Positions 56,429 to 64,000 of a stretch of DNA of 64,000 bases are shown one piece after another (the first letter of the stretch is position 1; each line of letters opens with the position of its first letter). The notes under the pieces were generated by a model. That model had not been told where the DNA came from. It ran no database searches and saw only the letters and a program-made list of their open reading frames with translations. Source of the DNA: Gammaproteobacteria bacterium (GTDB taxonomy: Bacteria > Pseudomonadota > Gammaproteobacteria > Pseudomonadales > JADFDG01); contig JADFDG010000016.1 of NCBI GenBank assembly GCA_018262975.1, positions 1 through 64,000 on the forward strand, read 5' to 3'. Both the position numbers and the translations under genes were made by a program.

Positions 56429-57346
56429 ATGAGTGCCGATACCCCCTCAACCTTGCGCCGCCAATGGCATCTGCTGCAGCGGATCCCCCGTCACAACTGG
56501 ATCGGAACGATCGATCTGCAGCGTGCGCTTCAGCGTGAGGGAATCGACGTCACGCTCCGTACCATCCAGCGTGACCTGAACGCGCTGTCCGGGTCATTTC
56601 CCCTCGAGTCGAACAACCTCAATCCTCAGGGTTGGCGCTGGAAGAAGACCGCGCCGTCGATGGACCTGCCGCATATGACGTCCAGCCAGGCGCTGACCTT
56701 CCTCATGGTGGAAGAGCATCTGCGCCAGCTGACCCCGGCCAGCATCCTTGATGAGCTGAAGCCCTATTTCGACACGGCTCGCCGCGTGGCGAGAGCGGGG
56801 GCACCGCGTGGCTCGCATTGGGTCGACAAGGTGCGCGTGGTGCCGGCGACCCAGCCGCTGATTCCGCCGACGATTGATCCCGAGTGCTTGCGTACCGTGC
56901 AGGAAGCCCTACTCACCAACCGCCGGCTCGAGGTCGTTTACGACAGCCGTAGCAAGAAGGAGCGGGTGGACGCAACGATCGACCCGCTGGGATTGGTGCA
57001 GCGCGGCCCGGTGATCTACCTGATTGCCGGGCGTGAGGGGGCGGAGCAAGTCCGACGCTTTGCAATGCATCGCGTGAGCAAGGCCTGGGTGCGCGAAGAG
57101 AAAGTGCGCAAACCCGCCGGATTTGATCTCGACAGCTATCTCGCCAAGGGCGGGATGGGCTTCGGTAACGGCGGCAAGATGAAGAAATTGAAAATCGTTC
57201 TGTCCCGAGAATCCGGAGAACACCTGTATGAGTCCAGGTTGAGTGACGATCAGGTGATTCGAGAGCTGCCGGACGGGCGGTTGGAGGTTACGGCGACGGT
57301 GGCGGATACGCCGCAGTTGGCGTGGTGGGTTAAGGCGATTGCGTGA
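56429..57346 (+). CDS. WYL domain-containing transcriptional regulator (copy 2)
   Basis: N-terminal wHTH 'IDVTLRTIQRDLNALSGSFPL'; WYL-like 'RLEVVYDSRSKKERVDATIDPLGLVQRGPVIYLIAGREG'. Confidence 0.88.
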   Translation: MSADTPSTLRRQWHLLQRIPRHNWIGTIDLQRALQREGIDVTLRTIQRDLNALSGSFPLESNNLNPQGWRWKKTAPSMDLPHMTSSQALTFLMVEEHLRQLTPASILDELKPYFDTARRVARAGAPRGSHWVDKVRVVPATQPLIPPTIDPECLRTVQEALLTNRRLEVVYDSRSKKERVDATIDPLGLVQRGPVIYLIAGREGAEQVRRFAMHRVSKAWVREEKVRKPAGFDLDSYLAKGGMGFGNGGKMKKLKIVLSRESGEHLYESRLSDDQVIRELPDGRLEVTATVADTPQLAWWVKAIA

Positions 57347-57391
57347 TTCAATGGCGAATTCGAAGGTCGCCAAACATTTGGATGGAAGATT

Positions 57392-58345
57392 ATGGGAATC
57401 GGTAGGCGACTCGATGTCGGGCAAGAAGGCGTTCCGGCTGAATCTGGGGATGCTCGCTCGGACGGAGAGTTATTCCGTGTATCGGAATACACGTTGAGCG
57501 ACTTGATATTGCCGGGCAGAACGATGTCCTCGCTGCTGGATTTTCTTTCTTACAAGAAGAACGAATCTATTGTCTTTGAGCAATGGGGTCTCAAGGATAC
57601 GCATAAGAGGGGGCGACATAATGCAATTAATTTTTATGGACCTCCCGGAACAGGAAAGACCATGGCCGCGCATGCTGTGGCTCACGAGCTTGGCCTGCCG
57701 CTCATAGTTGCCAACTACGCCGAGCTTGAATCAAAGTATGTTGGCGAGACGTCGAAGAACATCACAAAGCTGTTTGCCCGGGCTGCCGAATCTGGAGCCG
57801 TTCTCTTTTTCGACGAGGCGGATGCAATCCTGAGTCGGCGAGTTACGAATATGACCCAGGCAACCGACGTGAGTGTCAATCAGACCAGATCAGTTTTGCT
57901 GGTCTTGATGAACAGTCATCCCGGGCTGGTCATATTCGCGACGAATTTCATTGAGAACTATGACCCCGCGTTCATGCGGAGAATAGTCGCTCATGTCGAC
58001 TTTGAATTGCCTGATGAGGAGTGTCGGAGAAAGCTGTGGGAGAAGTATGTTCCTGCCAATATGCCTTTTGATGGCGATATTGGAATCCTCGCCACTTCTT
58101 CCGAGGGCCTTTCGGGGAGTGATATTTCAACCTGTGTTCTCAAGGCGGCAATGTCGGCTGCAAGGTCGGCCTCGCCAGTGGTTCGTAGTGAAAATTTTTT
58201 TCAGGCTATCAACGAGATCAGAAAGAGCAAGATGGCAAATTCTGGCTCAGGCGGTCGTCGGGAAGATGTTCGTGTCAGAGATGTTCCTGAGTCGTATGTT
58301 GTTGAACAGATTGGAAATTCTGCCGTGGAGGCTTTGAGGTCATGA
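57392..58345 (+). CDS. AAA+ ATPase (FtsH/SpoVK-like core)
   Basis: Walker A FYGPPGTGKTMAAHA, Walker B AVLFFDEADAIL, sensor 1 VIFATNF. Confidence 0.9.
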   Translation: MGIGRRLDVGQEGVPAESGDARSDGELFRVSEYTLSDLILPGRTMSSLLDFLSYKKNESIVFEQWGLKDTHKRGRHNAINFYGPPGTGKTMAAHAVAHELGLPLIVANYAELESKYVGETSKNITKLFARAAESGAVLFFDEADAILSRRVTNMTQATDVSVNQTRSVLLVLMNSHPGLVIFATNFIENYDPAFMRRIVAHVDFELPDEECRRKLWEKYVPANMPFDGDIGILATSSEGLSGSDISTCVLKAAMSAARSASPVVRSENFFQAINEIRKSKMANSGSGGRREDVRVRDVPESYVVEQIGNSAVEALRS

Positions 58346-58698
58346 TACCTGTTGCATATCTCGTTGGTGCGGCAATCGTAACTGCCGTGGTGGTTGGCGT
58401 CTTCTGGAAAGAAATTTCCGCCTGGATAAAGAGGATCTGGGAGAAGTTGCCGGAGTCCGTAAAGGCGAATCTTCAGGGCGCAAAGGCATTCGTAGAGAAG
58501 ATTGGAAGTACTGCCAAGAACATAATGGCCTATTACTCATATAACAAGGATACCGACAAGTGGAATGAGACCATTGTTACCAAGGAGGTTTCAATGAGCG
58601 AAATTCCGGATGACATTCGAAAGAAAGTGGAGCGCTCCGGTGGCAGGGCCGAGATTACGGAAGAGCTTGAGAAGAAGCTTGAGCTGAGCATGAGTTGA
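58342..58698 (+). CDS. small membrane protein of unknown function
   Basis: N-terminal TM 'VAYLVGAAIVTAVVVGVFW'; 4-bp overlap with the AAA+ gene. Confidence 0.75.
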   Translation: MIPVAYLVGAAIVTAVVVGVFWKEISAWIKRIWEKLPESVKANLQGAKAFVEKIGSTAKNIMAYYSYNKDTDKWNETIVTKEVSMSEIPDDIRKKVERSGGRAEITEELEKKLELSMS

Positions 58699-58705
58699 GG
58701 TGGAT

Positions 58706-59134
58706 ATGAAAGAGAAAATTATGAACATGGTCATCGACCATCTCAAGAAGAGTCCTGTGCTGCAGTCTGCCAAGTCGGCTGTGGAGACGGCACTGGATCA
58801 CATCAATGATAACCTCCGATTTGAGCCGTTGGAGTTGTCGGCATTGGCGGAAAGGTTGTCGCCGGCGACGGATCAGTTGATTTTGGAGACGGAGCAATCG
58901 GAGCGAGCACAGTATGTTGGCGGAAGACTTTCGGCAATTTATTCAAAGGATTCCGGGGATGATTTCGTTCTGCTGCTGAAGCTGTACTTCAAGGGCGGCG
59001 GGGAAAGGATCTTTGTCAAGGAGGTGTCCAAGACGTTGCCCGCATTTCTTCTGGCGACGGCATCCTTGGCTGAATTGAACGCCAAGGGCGAGATTTCCTA
59101 TGAGGTTGACCCCCCGGCGAAGGGTGGAGCCTGA
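58706..59134 (+). CDS. hypothetical protein in AAA+ operon
   Basis: 'MKEKIMNMVIDHLKKSPVLQSAKSAVETALDHINDNLRFEPLEL'; alternative GTG start at 58700. Confidence 0.75.
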   Translation: MKEKIMNMVIDHLKKSPVLQSAKSAVETALDHINDNLRFEPLELSALAERLSPATDQLILETEQSERAQYVGGRLSAIYSKDSGDDFVLLLKLYFKGGGERIFVKEVSKTLPAFLLATASLAELNAKGEISYEVDPPAKGGA

Positions 59135-59162
59135 CTGAACGTGGATTGCGCCTTCTTCTTCC

Positions 59163-60197
59163 GTGGAGATTGTCCCCGTGGTTCCTGAGAAAGTGCTGAA
59201 GATTGTGGTGGGCTATAAGTCAAAGGACTATTTTCCTATTGGCCGGATTCCCCAGGAAAAGCTTCAGAATGCCCGGGATGTCTATTTTCTGGATCCCGAT
59301 GACGAGGCGGTGGCCTTGATTGATGCCACAATCTTCGGTTCTGCCAAAAAGGGAATGGTCATTGGCATTAATGGCGTCTATTGGCGGAATGAGGACGGAG
59401 AAGATACCGGTCCTCACTTTATTTCATGGGACCGTTTGGCAGTCGGCAAGAAGAGCATTACTACAGCCTTTTCGGGAGTCGCTCTTGGTGCTGAGGGAAA
59501 GTTTGACCTCACGTCATGCCAAATGGACAAGAAGTTACTTGTTAAGCTGCTTTCTGAGCTTGTTTCCCTTCATCGCCAATCACCCATTGATGACGCTCCT
59601 GTTGATGAGCGAACCTTGATGCCTGGTGCCAGAGAGCTATTTGTAGCTCGCGCGGCATTGCGTGATGCGAACGCGAAAGTGCTCGATGTTGAGAATAGGC
59701 TGGCTTTGATCGATGCCAAGAAGCCTCCTTCCTACTGGATCGACGGTTGGAGAGGAGTGCTGGTCGAGCTTTTTGCGTGGCCCATTGCCTTTCTTGTTTA
59801 TTTTTTGTTCGCGGGCTTGCATTGGCTGATTGGTCTGATTGCGGGGCTGCTGGCGTTAGGCGTTTATTCGAATTTGATGGGTGCCCGTGGCCGTAAGAAA
59901 TTGCAGCCAGGTTTGGCGTCATTGATTGCTCAGCGTGATCAGATTCAGGAGCGACTTCTGCGTATGGCGCAGGGGGTTGTTCCGGAGATTCATGGTCTTG
60001 GCATGGCAACCCTGGAGGACGTCATGGTCAAGACGTCGGCCGGGGGACTTGGGGTCAAGGAGACCCGCCGGCTGCTGGAGGGGGAGGTCAGGGAGGGAAG
60101 GCTTGAGAAGATATCCTTGTTCGAGGGAAAGATTCTCTATAAGAGTCATTCTCCGCAGGCTGACAAATACGAGACTACCGAGCTCACGATCGATTAA
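59163..60197 (+). CDS. membrane protein with N-terminal PH-like region and C-terminal winged-helix-like region
   Basis: 'GSAKKGMVIGINGVYWRNEDGEDTGPHFISWDRL' bacterial-PH-like; two TM helices 'AWPIAFLVYFLFAGLHWLIGLIAGLLALGVYSNLMG'. Confidence 0.75.
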   Translation: MEIVPVVPEKVLKIVVGYKSKDYFPIGRIPQEKLQNARDVYFLDPDDEAVALIDATIFGSAKKGMVIGINGVYWRNEDGEDTGPHFISWDRLAVGKKSITTAFSGVALGAEGKFDLTSCQMDKKLLVKLLSELVSLHRQSPIDDAPVDERTLMPGARELFVARAALRDANAKVLDVENRLALIDAKKPPSYWIDGWRGVLVELFAWPIAFLVYFLFAGLHWLIGLIAGLLALGVYSNLMGARGRKKLQPGLASLIAQRDQIQERLLRMAQGVVPEIHGLGMATLEDVMVKTSAGGLGVKETRRLLEGEVREGRLEKISLFEGKILYKSHSPQADKYETTELTID

Positions 60198-61869
60198 GTG
60201 TCTTGCTTGTGGTGACTTGGTTTCCGGAGAACCAGTTGTTGAGCTTATCCGCCACCCTCTCACTCACCACCAACGCCAGCCCGGAGCGCGCCCTCGTCAT
60301 CCCCGTATACAGCCTGTTGATCACCGCCGGCGTGATCTCCTCGAAGTCGATCTCGGCGTAGATCACCGCGGCGGCCTGCAGGCCCTTGAAGCGGTACACG
60401 GTGTCCACGCGCAGTTCGCCGGTGGAGTATTTCTGGCGGCCGTCCTCGTAATCCTGCAGGAAGCGGCGGGTGGTCCAGGGGCCGATGCGGTCCTGCTGGA
60501 CCAGGCGTGAGCGTTGCAGGCCGGCGTCGCTGATCACGGCGATATCCGTCGGCAGGTAGCCGCGGTTGACCAGCTGGCGGACCTGGCGGGCGACCACCTC
60601 GACCACGTCTTCGCCCTCGCGCAGCACGACCAGCTCGGGCATGTCGCCCTGGGTGGCGCTGGCGGCGATGTCCGGCGGATCGAGGCGGAGCAGGGTGTTG
60701 GTGTAGTCCACGATGGCGCGACCGCAGCGCCAGTTCTCGCGCAGGTCCATGCGAACGGTGGTCTCGAGTGCGGCGGTGTCGTCGCGACGCTGCAGGCGCT
60801 GGCGGGTGTCCTCCATCCAGATCACGCGCGCGTCCGGCGCCAGCAGGTGTTCGACGAAGGCGGCTTGCTGGGTGGAGAAATCCTGGCCCTCGTCCACGAT
60901 CAGCGCGTCGAACTGCCATTCCGGTATCGGGGGCGCGGCCAGTGCCGCCGCGCGCAGGGACTCGAATCGGGCGTTCATGTCCGAGCGGTCCTGGTCGGGG
61001 CCATCGGCCTCCATGTACAGCTCGGTGAGGTGGTCCACGGTGGCGACCACGCCACCCCGGGGCAGGATGCCCGCGAGTCTTTCGGCCAGCGGTCGGTTGA
61101 AGCACACGTAGAGGGCGCGCTTGCCCTCGCGCAGGGCGCGGCCGTGCAGGGCGGCGGCGAGCTGGGTCTTGCCGGAACCCGCGCTGCCCTGCACATGCAG
61201 GCGCCAGGGGGCGAAGGAGAGTGTCTGCACGAACTGCGCGAGGCGGCCGCCGTGCGCGCGGTAGACCTTGTCCTGGTTCTCCAGCGAGGCGCCGATGTCC
61301 AGGGTGAGGGCAAGCTGGCTCTCCAGGAAGGCTTGCACGCGCTGCTGCTTGTCGAGGTTCACCGGGTGGCGGGCGAGGATCTCCTCGAGCAGGGCCGGCA
61401 ACTCCTTGGCGCGGCTGGCATCCACCAGCTGCATGCGCTCCAGTTGCAGCGACGCCACGTTCTCCACGCGGTGGTCAGGCAGGTACATGAGGGTGGTGAG
61501 GTAGGGCGGCTGGACCTGTTTGCCGTAGGCATCAGTCCACTGCTTCAGGAAGGCCGTGAACGAGTGGCGCAGTTGCTGGCCGACGGACTTTTCCTTGGTG
61601 CCGTAGGCCTTCTTGAGTTCGCCGGCGTCGTTGACGAACAGCGCGCCATTCTTCTGTTCGATGAGCACGGCGTCCCCGGACGGGCCGACCACGATCAGGT
61701 CGATCTCGCCGTACACCGGCACGCCGTTCTGTTCGCGCGAGGCCCATTCCACGCCGGCCCAGATCACGTAGTCATCGCTCATCGCATCGGCCAGCCAGCC
61801 GATGGTTTCCTTTTCGCCGTCGTGCAGGTAGGCGCTGTGCAGCCAGTCCTGAGGGTAAACCTGTGCCAT
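60184..61869 (-). CDS. NERD-domain SF1 (UvrD-like) helicase
   Basis: N-terminal 'YGEIDLIVVGPSGDAVLIEQKNG'; VQGSAGSGKTQLA, VDEGQDF, VYRFKGLQAAAVIYAEI, YTGMTRAR. Confidence 0.88.
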   Translation of the reverse strand: MAQVYPQDWLHSAYLHDGEKETIGWLADAMSDDYVIWAGVEWASREQNGVPVYGEIDLIVVGPSGDAVLIEQKNGALFVNDAGELKKAYGTKEKSVGQQLRHSFTAFLKQWTDAYGKQVQPPYLTTLMYLPDHRVENVASLQLERMQLVDASRAKELPALLEEILARHPVNLDKQQRVQAFLESQLALTLDIGASLENQDKVYRAHGGRLAQFVQTLSFAPWRLHVQGSAGSGKTQLAAALHGRALREGKRALYVCFNRPLAERLAGILPRGGVVATVDHLTELYMEADGPDQDRSDMNARFESLRAAALAAPPIPEWQFDALIVDEGQDFSTQQAAFVEHLLAPDARVIWMEDTRQRLQRRDDTAALETTVRMDLRENWRCGRAIVDYTNTLLRLDPPDIAASATQGDMPELVVLREGEDVVEVVARQVRQLVNRGYLPTDIAVISDAGLQRSRLVQQDRIGPWTTRRFLQDYEDGRQKYSTGELRVDTVYRFKGLQAAAVIYAEIDFEEITPAVINRLYTGMTRARSGLALVVSERVADKLNNWFSGNQVTTSKTLNRS

Positions 61870-61920
61870 GGTGGTCGCGAATCCGTATGCAAAGCCGAAG
61901 GCTAACCCGCACCACCGTTT

Positions 61921-62011
61921 GTAGCGAGGGGGCCACGCCCCCGATATGTGACAAGGGGCCACGCCCCCGATTCATATGGCCAACCAATCGGGGGCATGGC
62001 CCCCTCGCTAC
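61921..62011. repeat. REP cluster I: 61921-61944 (+), truncated 61951-61970 (+), 61988-62011 (-)
   Basis: GTAGCGAGGGGGCCACGCCCCCGA, ACAAGGGGCCACGCCCCCGA, TCGGGGGCATGGCCCCCTCGCTAC. Confidence 0.9.
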
Positions 62012-63102
62012 ATGGGTGCCGGGGTGGTGGTGTAGCGGGCTACCATCTTTTCGGCGGTGCTGCGCATCTGTTCGCGCAACTCGGCCGGGGCCAGCACGTC
62101 GACATTTTCGCCAAAGCCCAGCAGCCACCAGCCGAGCTGGTTGGTGTCGGGGACGGTGGCGCGCACTTCCAGCACGCCGTTGCCCAGGTCCTGCGCCTGC
62201 TGGTCCTGCGAGAGCGGGGTTTCCAGCAGGTGCTGTCCCACGCCGTTGTGGAAACGCAGGTGCAGTGCGATGTCGCCGCGGCCGGTAGCGAAGCCCAAGC
62301 CGTTCTGCCCGGCCAGCCAGCCATCGAGGTCGAAGCCGTCCGGCACCAGCACGCGGGTCTCGTCCTTGTGCGCGCGCTCGAAGCGGTGCAGCGGGTACAG
62401 GCGCACGTCGGTGTAGGTCCACACCGTGGCCACCAGGTAGGTCACCGGACCACGGATCACCAGGCCCAGCGGGTTGAACGTCATTTCGCGTGCTTCGGCG
62501 GCGCCGCGGCCGCGGTACCAGCCCGTGAACTGCGTGCGCGTGGCCAGCGCCAGGTAAATGGCGTCGCGCACGGCATGCTTCACCGGCGGGCGCAGCAACG
62601 GTTGCGTGGGCTGGACCACGTGCACGGACTTGCCCCAGTGCTTCAGGCCGGTACCCCCCATGCCGGGGGCGCTGCGCAGGCGCTCGGCGGCGCGCGCGAA
62701 CTGCGCCGCCAGTGCGTCGGTGACCATCGGCGGCAGCATGTCCTCGAGGTGGTCGCGCACCATGGTGAAGGTGAAGGCCTCGATCTCGGTCATGCCCGAG
62801 GCCATCACGCTGGTGCTGCGCATGGGCCAGCGCCAGGCATAGGCCAGCGGCTGGCGCTTGCCGTCGGCCTCCGCCTCGGTGTCGCCCACGCGTTCGAAGC
62901 CGAAGCGGGCGGCCAGCCGGTTGAGATCCCGCACCACCGTGCGGCGGTCGACTTCATAGCCCAGTGCCTCCAGGCGCTTGTGCACCTGAGCTGTCGACAT
63001 GGACAGCGGCGCCCTCGGCAGGACCGACATCATGTCGATCAGCCGCTCCACGGTGCGCGAGGTGTCCGGGCGGGTGTTGTCGGCAGGGGATGAGCGGGGC
63101 AT
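62008..63102 (-). CDS. WYL domain-containing transcriptional regulator (copy 3)
   Basis: HTH 'YEVDRRTVVRDLNRLAARFGFE'; WYL region 'TGWYRGRGAAEAREMTFNPLGLVIRGPVTYLVATVW'. Confidence 0.88.
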   Translation of the reverse strand: MPRSSPADNTRPDTSRTVERLIDMMSVLPRAPLSMSTAQVHKRLEALGYEVDRRTVVRDLNRLAARFGFERVGDTEAEADGKRQPLAYAWRWPMRSTSVMASGMTEIEAFTFTMVRDHLEDMLPPMVTDALAAQFARAAERLRSAPGMGGTGLKHWGKSVHVVQPTQPLLRPPVKHAVRDAIYLALATRTQFTGWYRGRGAAEAREMTFNPLGLVIRGPVTYLVATVWTYTDVRLYPLHRFERAHKDETRVLVPDGFDLDGWLAGQNGLGFATGRGDIALHLRFHNGVGQHLLETPLSQDQQAQDLGNGVLEVRATVPDTNQLGWWLLGFGENVDVLAPAELREQMRSTAEKMVARYTTTPAPM

Positions 63103-63192
63103 GGGGGGGCTCCGGGCTGGGGCTGACGATGGTGACTGTATCGCCTGCATGCGACAGGTAGCGTCGCACTCCCGGTGCTTGCGCATCCGCAT

Positions 63193-63256
63193 GTAGCGAG
63201 GGGGCCATGCCCCCGATTTATTGGTCGACCGGTCGGGGGCATGGCCCCCTCGCTAC
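63193..63256. repeat. REP cluster J: convergent pair (63193-63216 +, 63233-63256 -)
   Basis: Two exact consensus copies in opposite orientation. Confidence 0.93.
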
Positions 63257-63352
63257 AAGGCGGGGGGGATCTGGGTGCGACACGATCTGACGGGTTGGCT
63301 TGCGAGGATGGTCGCCCGATCCAGCAGGGGTCCATCCCCGGGAGTGAGCACC

Positions 63353-64000
63353 ATGCGCCGATTCCGCCCTGTCCCCGGTAGCACTGTCGAACCCGGTGTC
63401 GAGTACGACTACGCGCGCTGGATGGCGCTGCGGGCGCTGTCCAGCGACGGTCGGTTCCGCAAGGCATTCCGCGACAGCTTTACCCGCCCCGACGGTGCTC
63501 GGCCGGAGGATGTCGGCGAGTGGACGCTGGAGGCGGACTCCGACGAATCGGTGGCCTGGTTGCAACTCTTCGGAGCGAAGAAGCCGGCGCGCGTGACATC
63601 GGCGCAATTGCGCCGCGCGGTAAAGGCGGCCGCGCGCGCCGCCGCGCCCACCCGGCCGGTCACCGCTTTCCGCCAGACCGTTGGCTGGCTGGGTGGGATT
63701 ATCCGCCTGGATGCGGTGGATTGCGCACTGCTCGAGTTGTTGCTGGTAATGCATCACAACGACGGGCTGCTGCGCCTGGTCGACCAGTTGGTTGGCAAGA
63801 CGCTGCGCGAGGATTGCGAGTTGCTTGCCGACCTGCTCGGCGTGACGGTGCTCGACGTCAACCGTGCGCTCGGTCGCCAGGGCAATCTGCAGAAATATGG
63901 TTTCCTGCGCTACGACCATTTCTACGAGAACTTCCTCGCGCGCATCGAGATGCCACGCGAACTGGCAGCGAAGCTGTCGCACCCGTTCGAAACGGAGGGC
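63353..64000 (+). CDS. N-terminal part of an unidentified protein, truncated by window end
   Basis: Frame open from ATG 63353 to base 64000 (MRRFRPVPGSTVEPGVEYDYARWMALRALSSDGRFRKAF...). Confidence 0.75.
   Translation, partial: MRRFRPVPGSTVEPGVEYDYARWMALRALSSDGRFRKAFRDSFTRPDGARPEDVGEWTLEADSDESVAWLQLFGAKKPARVTSAQLRRAVKAAARAAAPTRPVTAFRQTVGWLGGIIRLDAVDCALLELLLVMHHNDGLLRLVDQLVGKTLREDCELLADLLGVTVLDVNRALGRQGNLQKYGFLRYDHFYENFLARIEMPRELAAKLSHPFETEG

Noticed and set aside
29000-64000. Prophage or IS-mediated island
   Set aside because: No integrase, transposase, capsid, portal, terminase or tail gene recognised; island status is only inferred from gene content.

Overview
64 kb of high-GC proteobacterial (probably gammaproteobacterial) chromosome. 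About 1-29 kb is mostly core/housekeeping: YheU, MAPEG, MnmC, AEC permease, thiolase plus FadJ/FadB-like multienzyme, FecR-like, LuxR-type, PlsC, CobW, CDF, Na/Pi symporter, 7TM histidine kinase, AraC, Ser/Thr kinase, WrbA, YihY, alpha/beta hydrolase, class I fumarase. About 29-64 kb is an accessory/defence-like region: two PcfJ-like proteins, a Fic protein lacking the canonical motif His, three WYL regulators, a fused inositol-monophosphatase-like/ADP-ribosylglycohydrolase protein, a seven-gene operon (SNF2 helicase, DUF4391, two type III Mod methyltransferases around one Res, PLD nuclease, PD-(D/E)XK nuclease), a DUF2779 Cas4-like/DEDD nuclease, a lower-GC WYL/AAA+/small membrane protein/PH-like membrane protein module, and a NERD-helicase. 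A GTAG-type REP family (consensus GTAGCGAGGGGGCCATGCCCCCGA, both orientations, about 20 copies) is scattered through the window. One REP pair lies in frame inside the mnmC linker, and two copies supply the TAG stop codon of neighbouring genes. The strongest candidates for undescribed biology are the IMPase-ARH fusion locus, the AAA+/PH-like membrane module, the dual-Mod type III operon and the protein-coding/stop-codon-forming REPs. No rRNA, tRNA, CRISPR array, IS element or prophage structural gene was recognised. All family calls come from motif reading; no database search was run.
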